A stretch of DNA of 64,000 nt, taken from the NCBI GenBank assembly GCA_029251165.1, contig JAQXDW010000074.1:294462-358461 (forward strand). The letters run 5' to 3'. The DNA is from Myxococcota bacterium. Lineage in GTDB: Bacteria; Myxococcota_A; UBA796. Positions 1-8,269 of the stretch are shown one piece after another. The notes beneath the pieces were generated by a model. It was not told the origin of the DNA and did no database searches. It saw nothing but the letters and a program-made list of their open reading frames with translations. The translations under genes and the position numbers were made by a program. Numbering within the stretch: the stretch's first letter is position 1; each line of letters starts with the position of its first letter.

Positions 1-231
1 ATGACGGATGTTGTGCAGCAGATCGCCAGCGCAGTCTCTTCTGCCGAGCTGAGTCTGGAGACCGACACTGCAGCGCTCGATGATGCCGCGGCGCTGATGA
101 CGAGCATCTCCGGAGTCGACCTCGATGCCGAGGCCGCCGACCTTCTCGCCTGGCAGGCCGCTTACCAGGCCGCTGCCCGTGTCATAACAGTCACCGACGA
201 GATGCTCGGTGAGCTGATGAACCTCGTCTGA
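1..231 (+). CDS. flgK: Flagellar hook-associated protein 1 (FlgK), C-terminal part only
   Basis: The last 76 residues of FlgK. The gene starts before the window, so the ATG at base 1 is simply the first codon visible and not a supported start. The tail carries the closing D0 helix typical of axial proteins: SGVDLDAEAADLL, then QAAYQAAARVI and a final DEMLGELMNLV, very like the FlgK C terminus (NLDEEAANLL...FQQAYQASAQVI). FlgK is the first of two junction proteins joining hook and filament and is exported through the flagellar type III apparatus. flgL follows after 13 bases, the standard flgK-flgL order, which supports the call. Confidence 0.9.
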   Translation: MTDVVQQIASAVSSAELSLETDTAALDDAAALMTSISGVDLDAEAADLLAWQAAYQAAARVITVTDEMLGELMNLV

Positions 232-244
232 TGGGAGCACGATT

Positions 245-1117
245 ATGATCGTCGGAACCAACCTCTTCTCACGCCTCAAAGGCCTCTCTCAGCAGACGAG
301 CAAGATCTCAGACGCACTTGCAGAGGCAAGCGCGGTTGCTACAACCGGTCTCAAGATCAACACTCCCTCCGATTCGCCAGAGATGGTGAACAGGATTCGA
401 GACCTCACGGCTGCCATCAGCGACAACCAGCGCTATGCCGAGTCGGCTGGGACCGCAGAGACCATGCTCAGCTTGGCCGACACGACCCTCTCCAGTCTCG
501 CCGATGTTCTCTCCGCATCCCATGAGCTCGCGGTGCAGCTCAGCTCGGAAACGTTCAACTCGGACACGAGAATCGACGCGGCGATAACGGCTGAGGGGTT
601 TCTTGAGGAAGCCTTGGCCTTGATCAACACCGACATCTCTGGGCGCGCCTTGTTTGCGGGCACCGCCTACGACGGGGATGCATTTGACAGCACCCTGACC
701 TATGTCGGCAACACCGAAGAGTCTGTCCTCGATGTGGGTGATGCGGTCTCTGTGACAGTCGGCTTCGACGGAAGTGCCCTCGGTCTCGGAGACGCCCTCA
801 CGGCGATTGCTGGACTTGAGACGGCTCTGGCTGCGGATGACATTCCTGGAGTTCAAGCATCTTTAGATACGCTCGAGAGCGCGCTCAACAGTCTCTCTCA
901 AGTCCAGGCAACGATTGGCGCCGAGCTGACCACCGCCGATGACTTTGCCTCGTTCTCGGAGTCGATGGAGTTCGAGCTGGCCAGTCAGCTCGCCAACGTC
1001 CAAGAAGTGGATCCCATTGAGGCGCTCGTGCGCTTCAATGAACTCCAGACGATGTACGAGACGGCGCTGAGCGTGACCGCCAGCTCAAACACCGGCAGCC
1101 TGTTCGATCGGATCTGA
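245..1117 (+). CDS. flgL: Flagellar hook-associated protein 3 (FlgL)
   Basis: A 290-residue junction protein that links FlgK to the first flagellin subunits. The N terminus has the flagellin-like D0/D1 pattern (ATTGLKINTPSDSPEMVNRI), and the C terminus returns to it with FNELQTMYETALSVTASS. The middle contains ISGRALFAGTAYDGDAF, close to the FlgL signature GRYLFAGT. The length is normal for the family. The ATG follows the flgK stop by 13 bases with GGGAG upstream, so the two are likely cotranscribed. A perfect 9-bp hairpin lies just downstream, followed by a long AT-rich gap before flagellin, so this is probably the end of one transcription unit. Confidence 0.93.
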   Translation: MIVGTNLFSRLKGLSQQTSKISDALAEASAVATTGLKINTPSDSPEMVNRIRDLTAAISDNQRYAESAGTAETMLSLADTTLSSLADVLSASHELAVQLSSETFNSDTRIDAAITAEGFLEEALALINTDISGRALFAGTAYDGDAFDSTLTYVGNTEESVLDVGDAVSVTVGFDGSALGLGDALTAIAGLETALAADDIPGVQASLDTLESALNSLSQVQATIGAELTTADDFASFSESMEFELASQLANVQEVDPIEALVRFNELQTMYETALSVTASSNTGSLFDRI

Positions 1118-1692
1118 TCGTCAGCAGGAATGTTCTTCGGTACAAGAGGCCCCTACGGGGCCTCTACATGCTTCTGGAGTGAAGAAGCGTATACGCCTCA
1201 TCTTGGTCTGAAGAGGAGGGTCATGGTGACCGACAAGGACAACGTTTTTTGAGAGTCGGTCTTCACTTCTTCTGTCATCGGAAGAAAATATTTCCATATT
1301 GCTCAGCGGAGCAGGAATTGCCTTCAGATATCACACGCCACGCTCAATTGATTTCTGTGTTTATTCGTCAATAGTTAGTGTTTGAGGATGTTAATTTGTG
1401 CATGATTTATGTGGCTCGGCAGTGCTTGTTGAGTGTTGGATGAGTTGATTTTTAGTTCATTCTGGAATATTCGATTTTATTTTGATTGATTTGGTGATTT
1501 ATCATGCTTTACTGCAGGTTATTGAGGTGTGAAGGCTGGTCAGATTGGTGAAGTGTGTAGGGTAAACAGTGTGTTTGTGGTTTTAAGGTGCCAATGTGAT
1601 TGCTTGTTGAGTTTCAATTGATCCATTACAGTTTAGTTGAAAATGAGTTCTTCAATGCACTCATGCGTGCATGCTTCCATGGAGGGATCCTG
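1118..1692. other. 575-base gene-free region before flagellin, strongly AT-rich
   Basis: After the hairpin, roughly bases 1250-1670 are conspicuously AT-rich and full of T-runs, unlike the GC-rich coding DNA on both sides. No reading frame here looks like a protein. It must hold the flagellin promoter and leader. I found no sigma-28 site (TAAA-N15-GCCGATAA) or sigma-54 site with correct spacing. An imperfect sigma-54-like string, TGCCAAT-GTGA-TTGC, lies near 1589-1603 but lacks one essential G. Confidence 0.7.
1145..1165 (+). terminator. Perfect hairpin after flgL (possible terminator)
   Basis: AGAGGCCCC, a TAC loop, then GGGGCCTCT forms a perfect 9-bp GC-rich stem 27 bases after the flgL stop. 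No T-run follows, so it is not a textbook intrinsic terminator. It could act in RNA stability or weak termination. Confidence 0.45.
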
Positions 1693-2517
1693 ATGGCCCT
1701 GACCGTTCTCACCAACCTCACTGCGCTAAAAGCAACAAATACCCTGAACAAGACCCAGGGACAGCTCTCGAGCACTCTGGGTCGGATCTCTTCGGGACTT
1801 CGCGTCAACAGTGCCTCAGACGATGCCGCTGGACTTGGTGTCGCTACGACGCTCAACACCGAAGCGAACAGCATGGAGCAGGCGATGCGGAATGCCAACG
1901 ACGGCATCTCCATCATCCAGACTGCTGAGGGCGCCACCACTGAGGCCACCAACATCCTCAACCGGATGCGTGAGCTCGCGGTCCAGAGCGCCTCGGAGAC
2001 CCTCGCGGACACCGAGCGCGGGTACATCAATGAAGAGTACGACCAGCTCAACCAGGAGCTTGGTCGCATCGCTTCGGTCACCGAGTTCAACGGTGTGCAG
2101 CTCTCCGACGGTACCACCACCCAGATCAACGCTCAGGTCGGTATCGACAACGCCACCACCAGCCAGATCACCATCGAGCTGGGTGACCTGACCTCGACGA
2201 CTCTCGGTGTCAACTCTCTTGACCTGACCACCTCGACGAACTCACTGGGCGCCATCGACCGGATCGACACCGCTCTGGATCTGGTCAGCTCTCAGCGCTC
2301 GACCCTCGGTGCTGTTCAGAACCGCCTTGACTCCTCGCTCTCAAACTCGACGAGCCAGCTGGAGTCCATGCGTGCCGCTGAGAGCCAGATCATGGACGCT
2401 GACTTCGCCAAGGAGTCGACCGAGATGACCAAGCTTCAGATCATGCAGCAGGCTGGTGTCGCTTCTCTGGCACAGGCGAAGAACATCAACCAGGCTGTTC
2501 TCTCTCTGCTCTCCTAA
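1693..2517 (+). CDS. fliC: Flagellin, compact D0/D1 type
   Basis: The 274-residue filament subunit. I chose ATG 1693 because GGAGGGA lies at 1681-1687 and the protein then begins MALTVLTNLTALKATNTLN, the canonical flagellin start. The frame is open upstream to about 1600, but that stretch reads as non-flagellin sequence. The N-terminal D0/D1 helices include RISSGLRVNSASDDAAGLG, and the C-terminal D1/D0 helices end in LAQAKNINQAVLSLLS. Between them is only a short linker rich in T, S and D, so the variable outer D2/D3 domains are essentially missing. It is the only flagellin in the window and is followed by fliD. It is exported through the flagellar gate as a FliS client. Confidence 0.95.
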   Translation: MALTVLTNLTALKATNTLNKTQGQLSSTLGRISSGLRVNSASDDAAGLGVATTLNTEANSMEQAMRNANDGISIIQTAEGATTEATNILNRMRELAVQSASETLADTERGYINEEYDQLNQELGRIASVTEFNGVQLSDGTTTQINAQVGIDNATTSQITIELGDLTSTTLGVNSLDLTTSTNSLGAIDRIDTALDLVSSQRSTLGAVQNRLDSSLSNSTSQLESMRAAESQIMDADFAKESTEMTKLQIMQQAGVASLAQAKNINQAVLSLLS

Positions 2518-2534
2518 TGACGCTCTCGTGGCGT

Positions 2535-2557
2535 GACGCCGGGCCTGTGCCCGGGTC
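2535..2557 (+). terminator. Hairpin after flagellin (possible terminator)
   Basis: CCGGGC, a CTGT loop and GCCCGG give a 6-bp stem, extended by GAC/GTC across one bulged G. It starts 18 bases after the fliC stop. No T-run follows, so terminator function is tentative. It could allow partial read-through to fliD or protect the abundant flagellin message. Confidence 0.4.
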
Positions 2558-2645
2558 ATGCTGCGAGTAGTTGAGTTGACCATATAGATTCGACTGCGGT
2601 AATCCGTTGTACCGTTAAGTAGCATCGGCACTAACAGGAGCTCGC

Positions 2646-3989
2646 ATGGCTATCTCAGTCGACGGCATCGTTTCAGGCATCGACACGACATCACTGATCA
2701 GTGAGCTGTCTGCTTCCTACTCTGCGCCGAAAACTCTTCTGGAAGAAGACATTGTCGAGGCCGAGGCTCTTCAGTCCGGTATGACGGCACTCTCGGGTCT
2801 TCTCAGTGATTTGTCCGAGTCTCTGGAAAACATCCAAGACGTCGAAGACCTGCGCGCGTATACGGTTTCCTATCCTGAGACCGATGCACTGATTGCGGAG
2901 GCCGATGGTGAAGCCATCGCCGGTGTCTACAGCGTGGAGATCACTGCGCTCGCGAGCTCAGAGCTGGAGGTCTCCGAGGGGTTTGCGGACCAATCTTCTA
3001 CTGGCGTCATCGCGACGGGAACATTGTCTGTTACCTACGCCGGAACAACGACTGACATCACCGTCGATGCGACCAACAGCTCCCTCGTTGAGCTGGCGTC
3101 AGACATTGATGGTATTGATGGCATCAGCGCCTATGTGATGGACACTGGTGACGCCTCGACGCCCTATCGTCTCGTCATTCAGGGTGAGGATACCGGTGAC
3201 AGCAACACCATCACCATGGATACCTCGGGACTGACGGGTGCGGGTACGGTGCCGACGTTCACCGAGCAGACTACAGCAGCAAATGCAGAGCTCAGCATCA
3301 ACGGCATCGACGTCACCTCAGAGAGCAACACGGTCAACGACTCAATCGCTGGACTGAGTCTTGACCTGACGGCTGTCACCACCGACCCAATCGATGTCAC
3401 CATCTCCTTAGATGCTGACGGCATGGAAGAAAAAGTCGAGTCCTTTGTGACCGCCTACAATGCCGTCATCGACTACATCGATACGAACAGCGCCGGCGCA
3501 GACTCCACTGAGGGCACTGCTGCTGGCGTGTTTAATGGCAACAGCTCCATACGCTGGATATCCCAGACGCTCACTCAGAGTCTCTCAACGAGCTACACTG
3601 ACAATGACCTCAACAGTCTTGGCCTAATGGGGATTGGCACGGATGGCACCGGGCGTTTAGAGCTGGACAGCGACGACTTCCAAGACGCACTGTCGGACTA
3701 TCGTGGCGACGTAGAGAAAATGTTCACTGCGGATGATGGCTTCGGAGCGGCACTCGTTGCAAGCCTGGATGTCTTCATCGATCCCATTGATGGTGTCATC
3801 AAAGAGCGCAACTCATCACTTGAGTCAAGCATCGATGATCTTGAGGATCAGGTCGCTACATGGGAAACTCGCATCGAGCGGTATGAGGATCGCCTTCGCA
3901 GCAGCTTCACGACGTTCGAGAGCACAGTCGGTGTGCTTCAAGGTGTCTCTGACTTCCTTACTGCGTTCTTCTTCACAGAGGATAGCTGA
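2646..3989 (+). CDS. fliD: Flagellar filament cap protein (FliD, HAP2)
   Basis: A 447-residue cap that folds incoming flagellin at the filament tip. The N terminus reads ISVDGIVSGIDTTSLISEL, matching the FliD_N pattern (GLASGLDVNSIVSQL). The C-terminal half has the FliD_C features VESFVTAYNAVIDYIDTNS and LGLMGIGTDGTGRLELDSD, then a coiled coil (SSLESSIDDLEDQVATWETR) and a closing amphipathic tail. AGGAG at 2636-2640 sets the ATG. The stop overlaps the fliS start by one base, so the filament cap and the filament chaperone are translationally coupled. A weak TTGACC box lies upstream at 2576. Confidence 0.95.
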   Translation: MAISVDGIVSGIDTTSLISELSASYSAPKTLLEEDIVEAEALQSGMTALSGLLSDLSESLENIQDVEDLRAYTVSYPETDALIAEADGEAIAGVYSVEITALASSELEVSEGFADQSSTGVIATGTLSVTYAGTTTDITVDATNSSLVELASDIDGIDGISAYVMDTGDASTPYRLVIQGEDTGDSNTITMDTSGLTGAGTVPTFTEQTTAANAELSINGIDVTSESNTVNDSIAGLSLDLTAVTTDPIDVTISLDADGMEEKVESFVTAYNAVIDYIDTNSAGADSTEGTAAGVFNGNSSIRWISQTLTQSLSTSYTDNDLNSLGLMGIGTDGTGRLELDSDDFQDALSDYRGDVEKMFTADDGFGAALVASLDVFIDPIDGVIKERNSSLESSIDDLEDQVATWETRIERYEDRLRSSFTTFESTVGVLQGVSDFLTAFFFTEDS

Positions 3990-4348
3990 TGAGCGGCTTG
4001 TCCAGCTACAATGATGTGTCCCAGCAGTCTGCATCCAACGAGCAGCTGATAATCCTGCTCTATGAGCGTGCGATCCGCGGCCAGATCATCGCGATCGACT
4101 TCCTTGAGGATGGAGATCGGGAAAGCGCAACGTTTGAGCTACGGCGCTGCCGAGAGATCTTTATCGCTCTGGCAGGAGCACTTGATCATGAGGTGGCGCC
4201 TGAGCTCGCTGCCAACCTTCATCAGCTTTATCTCTGGGCTGTGCGGGAGCTGGTGCAGGCCGAGAACAACTGTTCACCAGGTCCTGTTGAGAACACTCTG
4301 GAGATGTCACAGACCCTCTACTGGGCGATGAAGGAGGCGATGGGATGA
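3989..4348 (+). CDS. fliS: Flagellin export chaperone FliS
   Basis: A 119-residue all-helical chaperone that binds the flagellin C terminus in the cytoplasm and stops early polymerisation. The start SSYNDVSQQSASNEQLIILL matches the FliS pattern (AYxxxxVxTAxPxxLixmLY), followed by YERAIRGQIIAIDFLEDGD. Length is normal. It starts inside the fliD stop codon and its own stop overlaps the next ATG, so three genes form a coupled set. The position directly after fliD is the standard fliD-fliS arrangement. Confidence 0.93.
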   Translation: MSGLSSYNDVSQQSASNEQLIILLYERAIRGQIIAIDFLEDGDRESATFELRRCREIFIALAGALDHEVAPELAANLHQLYLWAVRELVQAENNCSPGPVENTLEMSQTLYWAMKEAMG

Positions 4349-4647
4349 AGGCGGCCTTGGAGCAACTTCTCCAGCAGGTCAGAGACGCGATTCAAGAGGG
4401 TTCACCTGTTGATCACGATGCCATCATGGCCATCAGCCGCAAAATCACATCAACTCCAGAGACGATACCTCGCCACGAGGCCGCAGAGGTGATTCGTATC
4501 GTCGATGCCCTGGTCTCTGAGCTCAAGGTTGCTCAACAAGCGGTGGGGCAGGCAATGCAGGATACCCGTCGTGGACGCGCAGCCCTTCAAGGCTACAACC
4601 ACTTGCGACCGGCTTCGGCAGCGCAAAAAGTACGCCGAAAGGTCTGA
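4345..4647 (+). CDS. Small helical protein in the FliT position (possible FliT/FlgN-type chaperone)
   Basis: A 100-residue cytoplasmic protein, predicted mostly helical, starting with a strong AAGGAGG (4331-4337) and overlapping the fliS stop. No family motif is certain. The basic C terminus RRGRAALQGYNHLRP ending QKVRRKV resembles the tails of small proteins found after fliS in many flagellar clusters, where FliT or an analogue binds FliD. Position and size support a chaperone or regulatory role, but the sequence alone does not prove it. It could be a lineage-specific flagellar protein. Confidence 0.6.
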   Translation: MKAALEQLLQQVRDAIQEGSPVDHDAIMAISRKITSTPETIPRHEAAEVIRIVDALVSELKVAQQAVGQAMQDTRRGRAALQGYNHLRPASAAQKVRRKV

Positions 4648-4668
4648 GCCGTTAAACCTCATCATAGG

Positions 4669-4682
4669 CTGACCGCGGTCAG
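4669..4682. promoter_or_regulatory. 14-bp perfect palindrome before the exported-protein gene
   Basis: CTGACCGCGGTCAG is a perfect 14-base dyad ending 19 bases before the ATG at 4702 and just ahead of the GGAGG at 4693-4697. It could be a transcription-factor operator or a small hairpin that affects access to the ribosome-binding site. No binding protein can be assigned from sequence. Confidence 0.35.
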
Positions 4683-4701
4683 ACGCTTTCCTGGAGGTTG
4701 T

Positions 4702-5256
4702 ATGACCGTGATGCTGGCTGTGATGTTCTCCAGCATAGCCCAGGCCGATGACACCACACTTCTCCTCGGAGGCCGCGCGGTTGCAGAGGTGTGGCAAGAC
4801 CCCAATATCGCCACTGTGTACCGGTCTGCTGGCTTGGGTGTTGAGGGTGCTTTCTCCTGGCGACCCCATTCGTGGCTGTCTCTCGACGGTGATGCCGGAG
4901 TGATTCGGATGACCGGTGAAGCGGAGCAAGCCATCGAGCTCATCCCGATGTCTCTGGGAGTCTTTGCACGCTCACAGAGAGAAGACTCGGAGCTGTTCTT
5001 TGGTGTCGGCGCAGCCCTGGTGCCGTTCTCCGATCAGGGGATCGCGGTGATCACGGGCTCCAAGCTGGGACTCGATGTTCAGATGGGCGTCCGGCTGGCG
5101 ACAGACCTGATCAACCCCTCGCTCTCCTCTACCTCACCTGTGCAGCGCGCTGACTGGGAAATCACCGTGGGTCGTAGGCAGCACATGACAGGAGAGATTC
5201 CGGGACTCGATCTGTCAGCCTGGCGGATCGGTGTCGGGCTGGTCGTGCGACTGTGA
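4702..5256 (+). CDS. Exported outer-membrane beta-barrel-like protein of unknown function
   Basis: A 184-residue protein with a signal peptide (MTVMLAVMFSSIAQA, cleavage near residue 15), then alternating short hydrophobic segments typical of a small outer-membrane barrel: GLGVEGAFSWRPHSWLSLDG, ELFFGVGAALVPF, LGLDVQMGVRLATDL, and a last strand AWRIGVGLVVRL. I do not recognise the family. GGAGG precedes the ATG. Its stop overlaps the GTG of the next gene, so it is coupled to a large exported TPR protein. Both sit between fliS-type genes and flgB, which suggests a flagellum-associated envelope pair, such as a basal-body accessory, but that is inference from position. Confidence 0.65.
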   Translation: MTVMLAVMFSSIAQADDTTLLLGGRAVAEVWQDPNIATVYRSAGLGVEGAFSWRPHSWLSLDGDAGVIRMTGEAEQAIELIPMSLGVFARSQREDSELFFGVGAALVPFSDQGIAVITGSKLGLDVQMGVRLATDLINPSLSSTSPVQRADWEITVGRRQHMTGEIPGLDLSAWRIGVGLVVRL

Positions 5257-7367
5257 TCCTGCTGCTGCTGAGCTTCCTGGCAAGCGCACAGCCTGAGCTG
5301 TCGATTGGAGTCGGAGAGCATGCCTCCATCTCACGGATGCCAACGATCCATCCGGGGCTCGCTGAGCTGTCGCTGCGTGGCGCCGATGGCGATCTCAACC
5401 TGCTCCAGGGCCGGCGTACTCCGAGCATCAAGAACATCGAGGTTCTCTATCGTGGTGGAGGAGACTGGTTTCTGCGGATTCGGCTCGTCTCTGATCGCAC
5501 CCGAGTTCAGGGCAGCATCGATCAGGGGCAGCTGAGCCTCTCGGTCCTAAACGGTGCCCATCCGGCCCGGGCGCCCATTGGCGATGTCCCCACGCTCGAG
5601 GAGCTTCTCTACGAAGACCTTCCCGACGAGCCCGGAGATGTCTTGCCGGAGCCGTTCTTTCTGCATGGTGATGCCCTTGCTGTTCGAATGCCCATCACCG
5701 AATACGCCCTCGGATTTACCACTCCTGGCTGGCTCTGGGGTGGCACACGCGCTGATCTCGACACGGCTCGAAAACGTATGCTCGAGGCGCGCACCTGCGG
5801 CAGGTCCTGCTCAGATGCTCTGGGTGATGCGATCTATGAGGTTGGCTGGCGCTATATGGGGCTTGGTTGGTCTCGCGAGGGCTTTCATTACCTCAATAGG
5901 CTCACAAAGCATCCTGGAACCATCCCTGCTGATCAGATCCTGATCTCTCAGGCTCAGGCCGCCATCGCCACCCGGCAGTTCGACATTGCTCGACAGTGGC
6001 TGACTGAGGCTGCCGATGCAGGAGCGCCCGAATTGGCGGTAGTTGAAGGGTTGGCTGCTATCAGCTTGGTGACTGGCGATCCTGCTCGAGCACCGACCGC
6101 TCGCAAGCTCGCCAGCCTCACGGCTGATCCAAAAACGATGCTCCTCGTCGGTGAGATGCTACAGCTCGAAGACCGCTTCTCAGAGTCGGTGCCCTATCTG
6201 AAGAAGGGGCTCGTCGGCGCTGAGGATGACGTGCTGGCCCGGACGTCCTTGCGGCTGGGAGATGCTGCGCTCGTTGCAGGTGATCTCGACACTGCCTGGG
6301 GATGGTGGGGGGAGGGGCCCAAGACCCTGTCGACATATCGAGAGATCTATGGAGAGCTCTATCGCCTTGGCGCCTCTGCCTGGACTGCCATCGAGCCGCA
6401 GCTGAACCAGCTTACCGCTGAGCAGGGGCAGGTCGCCGCAGAAGCAACGTACCTGCTCGCCCGCATCGATGGCCAGCTCGGAATCGATACCGACGCCATT
6501 GCCAACCTCACTCAACTCTTGGACCGCCATCCCCGCATCGGGCTAGCCTCTGACGCGCCCGAGAGACTGTGGGCGATCTATACGGGGCGGGTCCGGCGTC
6601 TGCATCAGGAAGAGTCCTGGTATCGACTCGCTGCACTTCATGAGTCAGCCTGGCGACCGGTGCTGAAAGATCACATCGACGATCCGTTGGTCCTCTGGAA
6701 GGTTGCAGATGCCTACGAAGCCTTGGGGTTGATTCGACCTGCGATTGATGTCCTCACGCTAGGACTGGAGTATGTGCTCGCCTCCAACGGAAGCCAGCCT
6801 GAGATGACCCTCCACCTCGCTCGCTTGTATGAAGACTCGGGCTCGTGCGCTGACGGCTTGAAGACGCTGAACTTTCTAAAGGGAAGTGATGCTGCCCTGC
6901 CCACAGGTGAGATCGCACTGCTGACCGGAGACATGTTGGTCTCCTGTGACCGTCCCAAGGAAGCCGTCGCTTATCTCCAGCGTGCCTTGAGTACGCCTGG
7001 AGTTGCTGACGACGCACGAGCCGTTCTCGCGCAACTCGATGCGCGCGCCGGTCGGTGCCCTGCAGCGATTCCGGTTCTCCGTCGGCACTTTGTCCGTGAT
7101 GATGTGAGCCCAGATTCCGATGCCGGACTGCTTCTGGCCCGCTGCCTTGCTGAAGAGGGGGCTCTGGAAGAGGCCGCTGAGGTCGCTACAGCGGTCGCCG
7201 CCAAGTCTCCTTCAGAAGAGATTACTCGCTATGCAAGTTACCTATCGAGTCTCTACAGAGGCTCTCCCGAGGACCTTGAGGCTGGTGAGGATATATGGGG
7301 AAGCATTGCTGCAGAGCGAGTTGCAGCAGAGAGCCTCGACGAGGTCTTGAAAGCCCGTCAGAAGTAA
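5253..7367 (+). CDS. Exported tetratricopeptide-repeat protein
   Basis: A 704-residue protein beginning at a GTG that overlaps the previous stop. The N terminus MILLLLSFLASAQP is a signal peptide. Residues about 15-120 look beta-rich (NLLQGRRTPSIKNIEVLYRG, WFLRIRLVSD), reminiscent of an AMIN-type envelope domain but not clearly assignable. From about residue 180 the rest is a long array of TPR-like helix pairs (for example LLLVGEMLQLEDRFSESVPY and LLVSCDRPKEAVAYLQRAL), ending in charged sequence. It probably acts as a periplasmic scaffold with the barrel-like protein encoded just before it. It lies 52 bases before flgB. Similar envelope TPR proteins occur in motility and gliding clusters, but no specific partner is shown. 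Confidence 0.7.
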   Translation: MILLLLSFLASAQPELSIGVGEHASISRMPTIHPGLAELSLRGADGDLNLLQGRRTPSIKNIEVLYRGGGDWFLRIRLVSDRTRVQGSIDQGQLSLSVLNGAHPARAPIGDVPTLEELLYEDLPDEPGDVLPEPFFLHGDALAVRMPITEYALGFTTPGWLWGGTRADLDTARKRMLEARTCGRSCSDALGDAIYEVGWRYMGLGWSREGFHYLNRLTKHPGTIPADQILISQAQAAIATRQFDIARQWLTEAADAGAPELAVVEGLAAISLVTGDPARAPTARKLASLTADPKTMLLVGEMLQLEDRFSESVPYLKKGLVGAEDDVLARTSLRLGDAALVAGDLDTAWGWWGEGPKTLSTYREIYGELYRLGASAWTAIEPQLNQLTAEQGQVAAEATYLLARIDGQLGIDTDAIANLTQLLDRHPRIGLASDAPERLWAIYTGRVRRLHQEESWYRLAALHESAWRPVLKDHIDDPLVLWKVADAYEALGLIRPAIDVLTLGLEYVLASNGSQPEMTLHLARLYEDSGSCADGLKTLNFLKGSDAALPTGEIALLTGDMLVSCDRPKEAVAYLQRALSTPGVADDARAVLAQLDARAGRCPAAIPVLRRHFVRDDVSPDSDAGLLLARCLAEEGALEEAAEVATAVAAKSPSEEITRYASYLSSLYRGSPEDLEAGEDIWGSIAAERVAAESLDEVLKARQK

Positions 7368-7419
7368 AACAACTCCACTCTACTCCTCCTCTGCCGTACA
7401 ATGTGGTCGTGAGGTCTTC

Positions 7420-7833
7420 GTGAGCAACATGCTATTCGACAATTTCCATACTGGTCTCGGACAGGTATTGGACCTGCGGACAGCTCAGCATGCTCTGACA
7501 ACCGCCAACTTGGCGAACTCAGATACGCCTGAGTACCGTGCAAAGTTCATTCCGTTCGACCGCCTCCTGAGCGAAGTTGTCGATCGGTCAGAGCATCCGA
7601 AGATGCGGCAGACGCATGCCCGTCACCTTCCTGGACTCTCCGGAGACAGCAAGAGGCCGGATGTTGAAGAGATAGAGGCTCCCGCCTGGTCTGCAGACGG
7701 CAATTCCGTCCAGCTGGAGCGTGAGACCGTTCGACTCACCGAGAACGCGATGATGTTCGAGGCCGTCTCGACCGGCTTGAGCAGGCGACTGGCGATGCTC
7801 CGCTTCGCTGCCTCAGATGGCCGAAGCGGCTGA
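7420..7833 (+). CDS. flgB: Flagellar basal-body rod protein FlgB
   Basis: A 137-residue proximal rod subunit, exported and assembled on the MS ring through FliE. The N-terminal rod motif reads LRTAQHALTTANLANSDTPE, matching the family LxxRqqvlAsNIANadTPgY, and the C-terminal helix has RETVRLTENAMMFEAVSTGL. The start is GTG at 7420, giving MSNMLFDNF. It is followed, with a small gap, by flgC and fliE in the universal flgB-flgC-fliE order. Confidence 0.93.
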   Translation: MSNMLFDNFHTGLGQVLDLRTAQHALTTANLANSDTPEYRAKFIPFDRLLSEVVDRSEHPKMRQTHARHLPGLSGDSKRPDVEEIEAPAWSADGNSVQLERETVRLTENAMMFEAVSTGLSRRLAMLRFAASDGRSG

Positions 7834-7846
7834 TCAGGGAGATACC

Positions 7847-8269
7847 ATGGATATTCTTGACACCCTCCGAATCTCAGCCAGTGGCATGACCGCCCAGCGG
7901 GTCCGCCTCCAGAGCGTCGCCTCCAACATGGCGAATGCCCGGACCACGCGCACCGAGGACGGAGGCCCTTACCAGCGCCAGATGCCGGTGTTCTCAGCCA
8001 CGAGCACGGACAAGTTTGGCGACATGGTTGAGAGAAACCTTGCAAGGGTTGATGTCGTGGACATCGAGACCTCCGATGCGCCGGGGACTTCGGTCTACGA
8101 TCCCGGACATCCCGATGCGGACGAGGACGGCTACGTGCTCTACCCCAACGTTGACATCCTCACTGAGATGGTCGACATGATGACGACTTCACGCTCCTAT
8201 GAGGCCAACGCCCAGGCTGTGACCACCACCTATGAGATGGCCCGTCAGGCACTTGGGATTGGCCGATGA
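7847..8269 (+). CDS. flgC: Flagellar basal-body rod protein FlgC
   Basis: A 140-residue proximal rod subunit. I chose ATG 7847 because CAGGGAGAT precedes it and the protein then starts MDILDTLRISASGMTAQRVR, the normal FlgC start. An upstream in-frame ATG at 7817 lies inside flgB. The motif SVASNMANARTTRTEDGGPY matches the rod signature (VxSxNiANaxTt...GgPYRR), and the C terminus NVDILTEMVDMMTTSRSYE is the typical family ending. Its stop overlaps the fliE ATG. Confidence 0.95.
   Translation: MDILDTLRISASGMTAQRVRLQSVASNMANARTTRTEDGGPYQRQMPVFSATSTDKFGDMVERNLARVDVVDIETSDAPGTSVYDPGHPDADEDGYVLYPNVDILTEMVDMMTTSRSYEANAQAVTTTYEMARQALGIGR

Noticed and set aside
1412..1425. TGGCTCGGCAGTGC as a sigma-54 site before flagellin
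   Set aside because: Spacing between GG and GC is one base too short for sigma-54.
1600..1692. Upstream in-frame extension of flagellin
   Set aside because: Residues before MALTVLTN do not match any flagellin, and GGAGGGA sits right before ATG 1693.
4450..4929. 159-codon frame on the - strand
   Set aside because: Opposite the FliT-position gene and the exported-protein gene. No supporting features.
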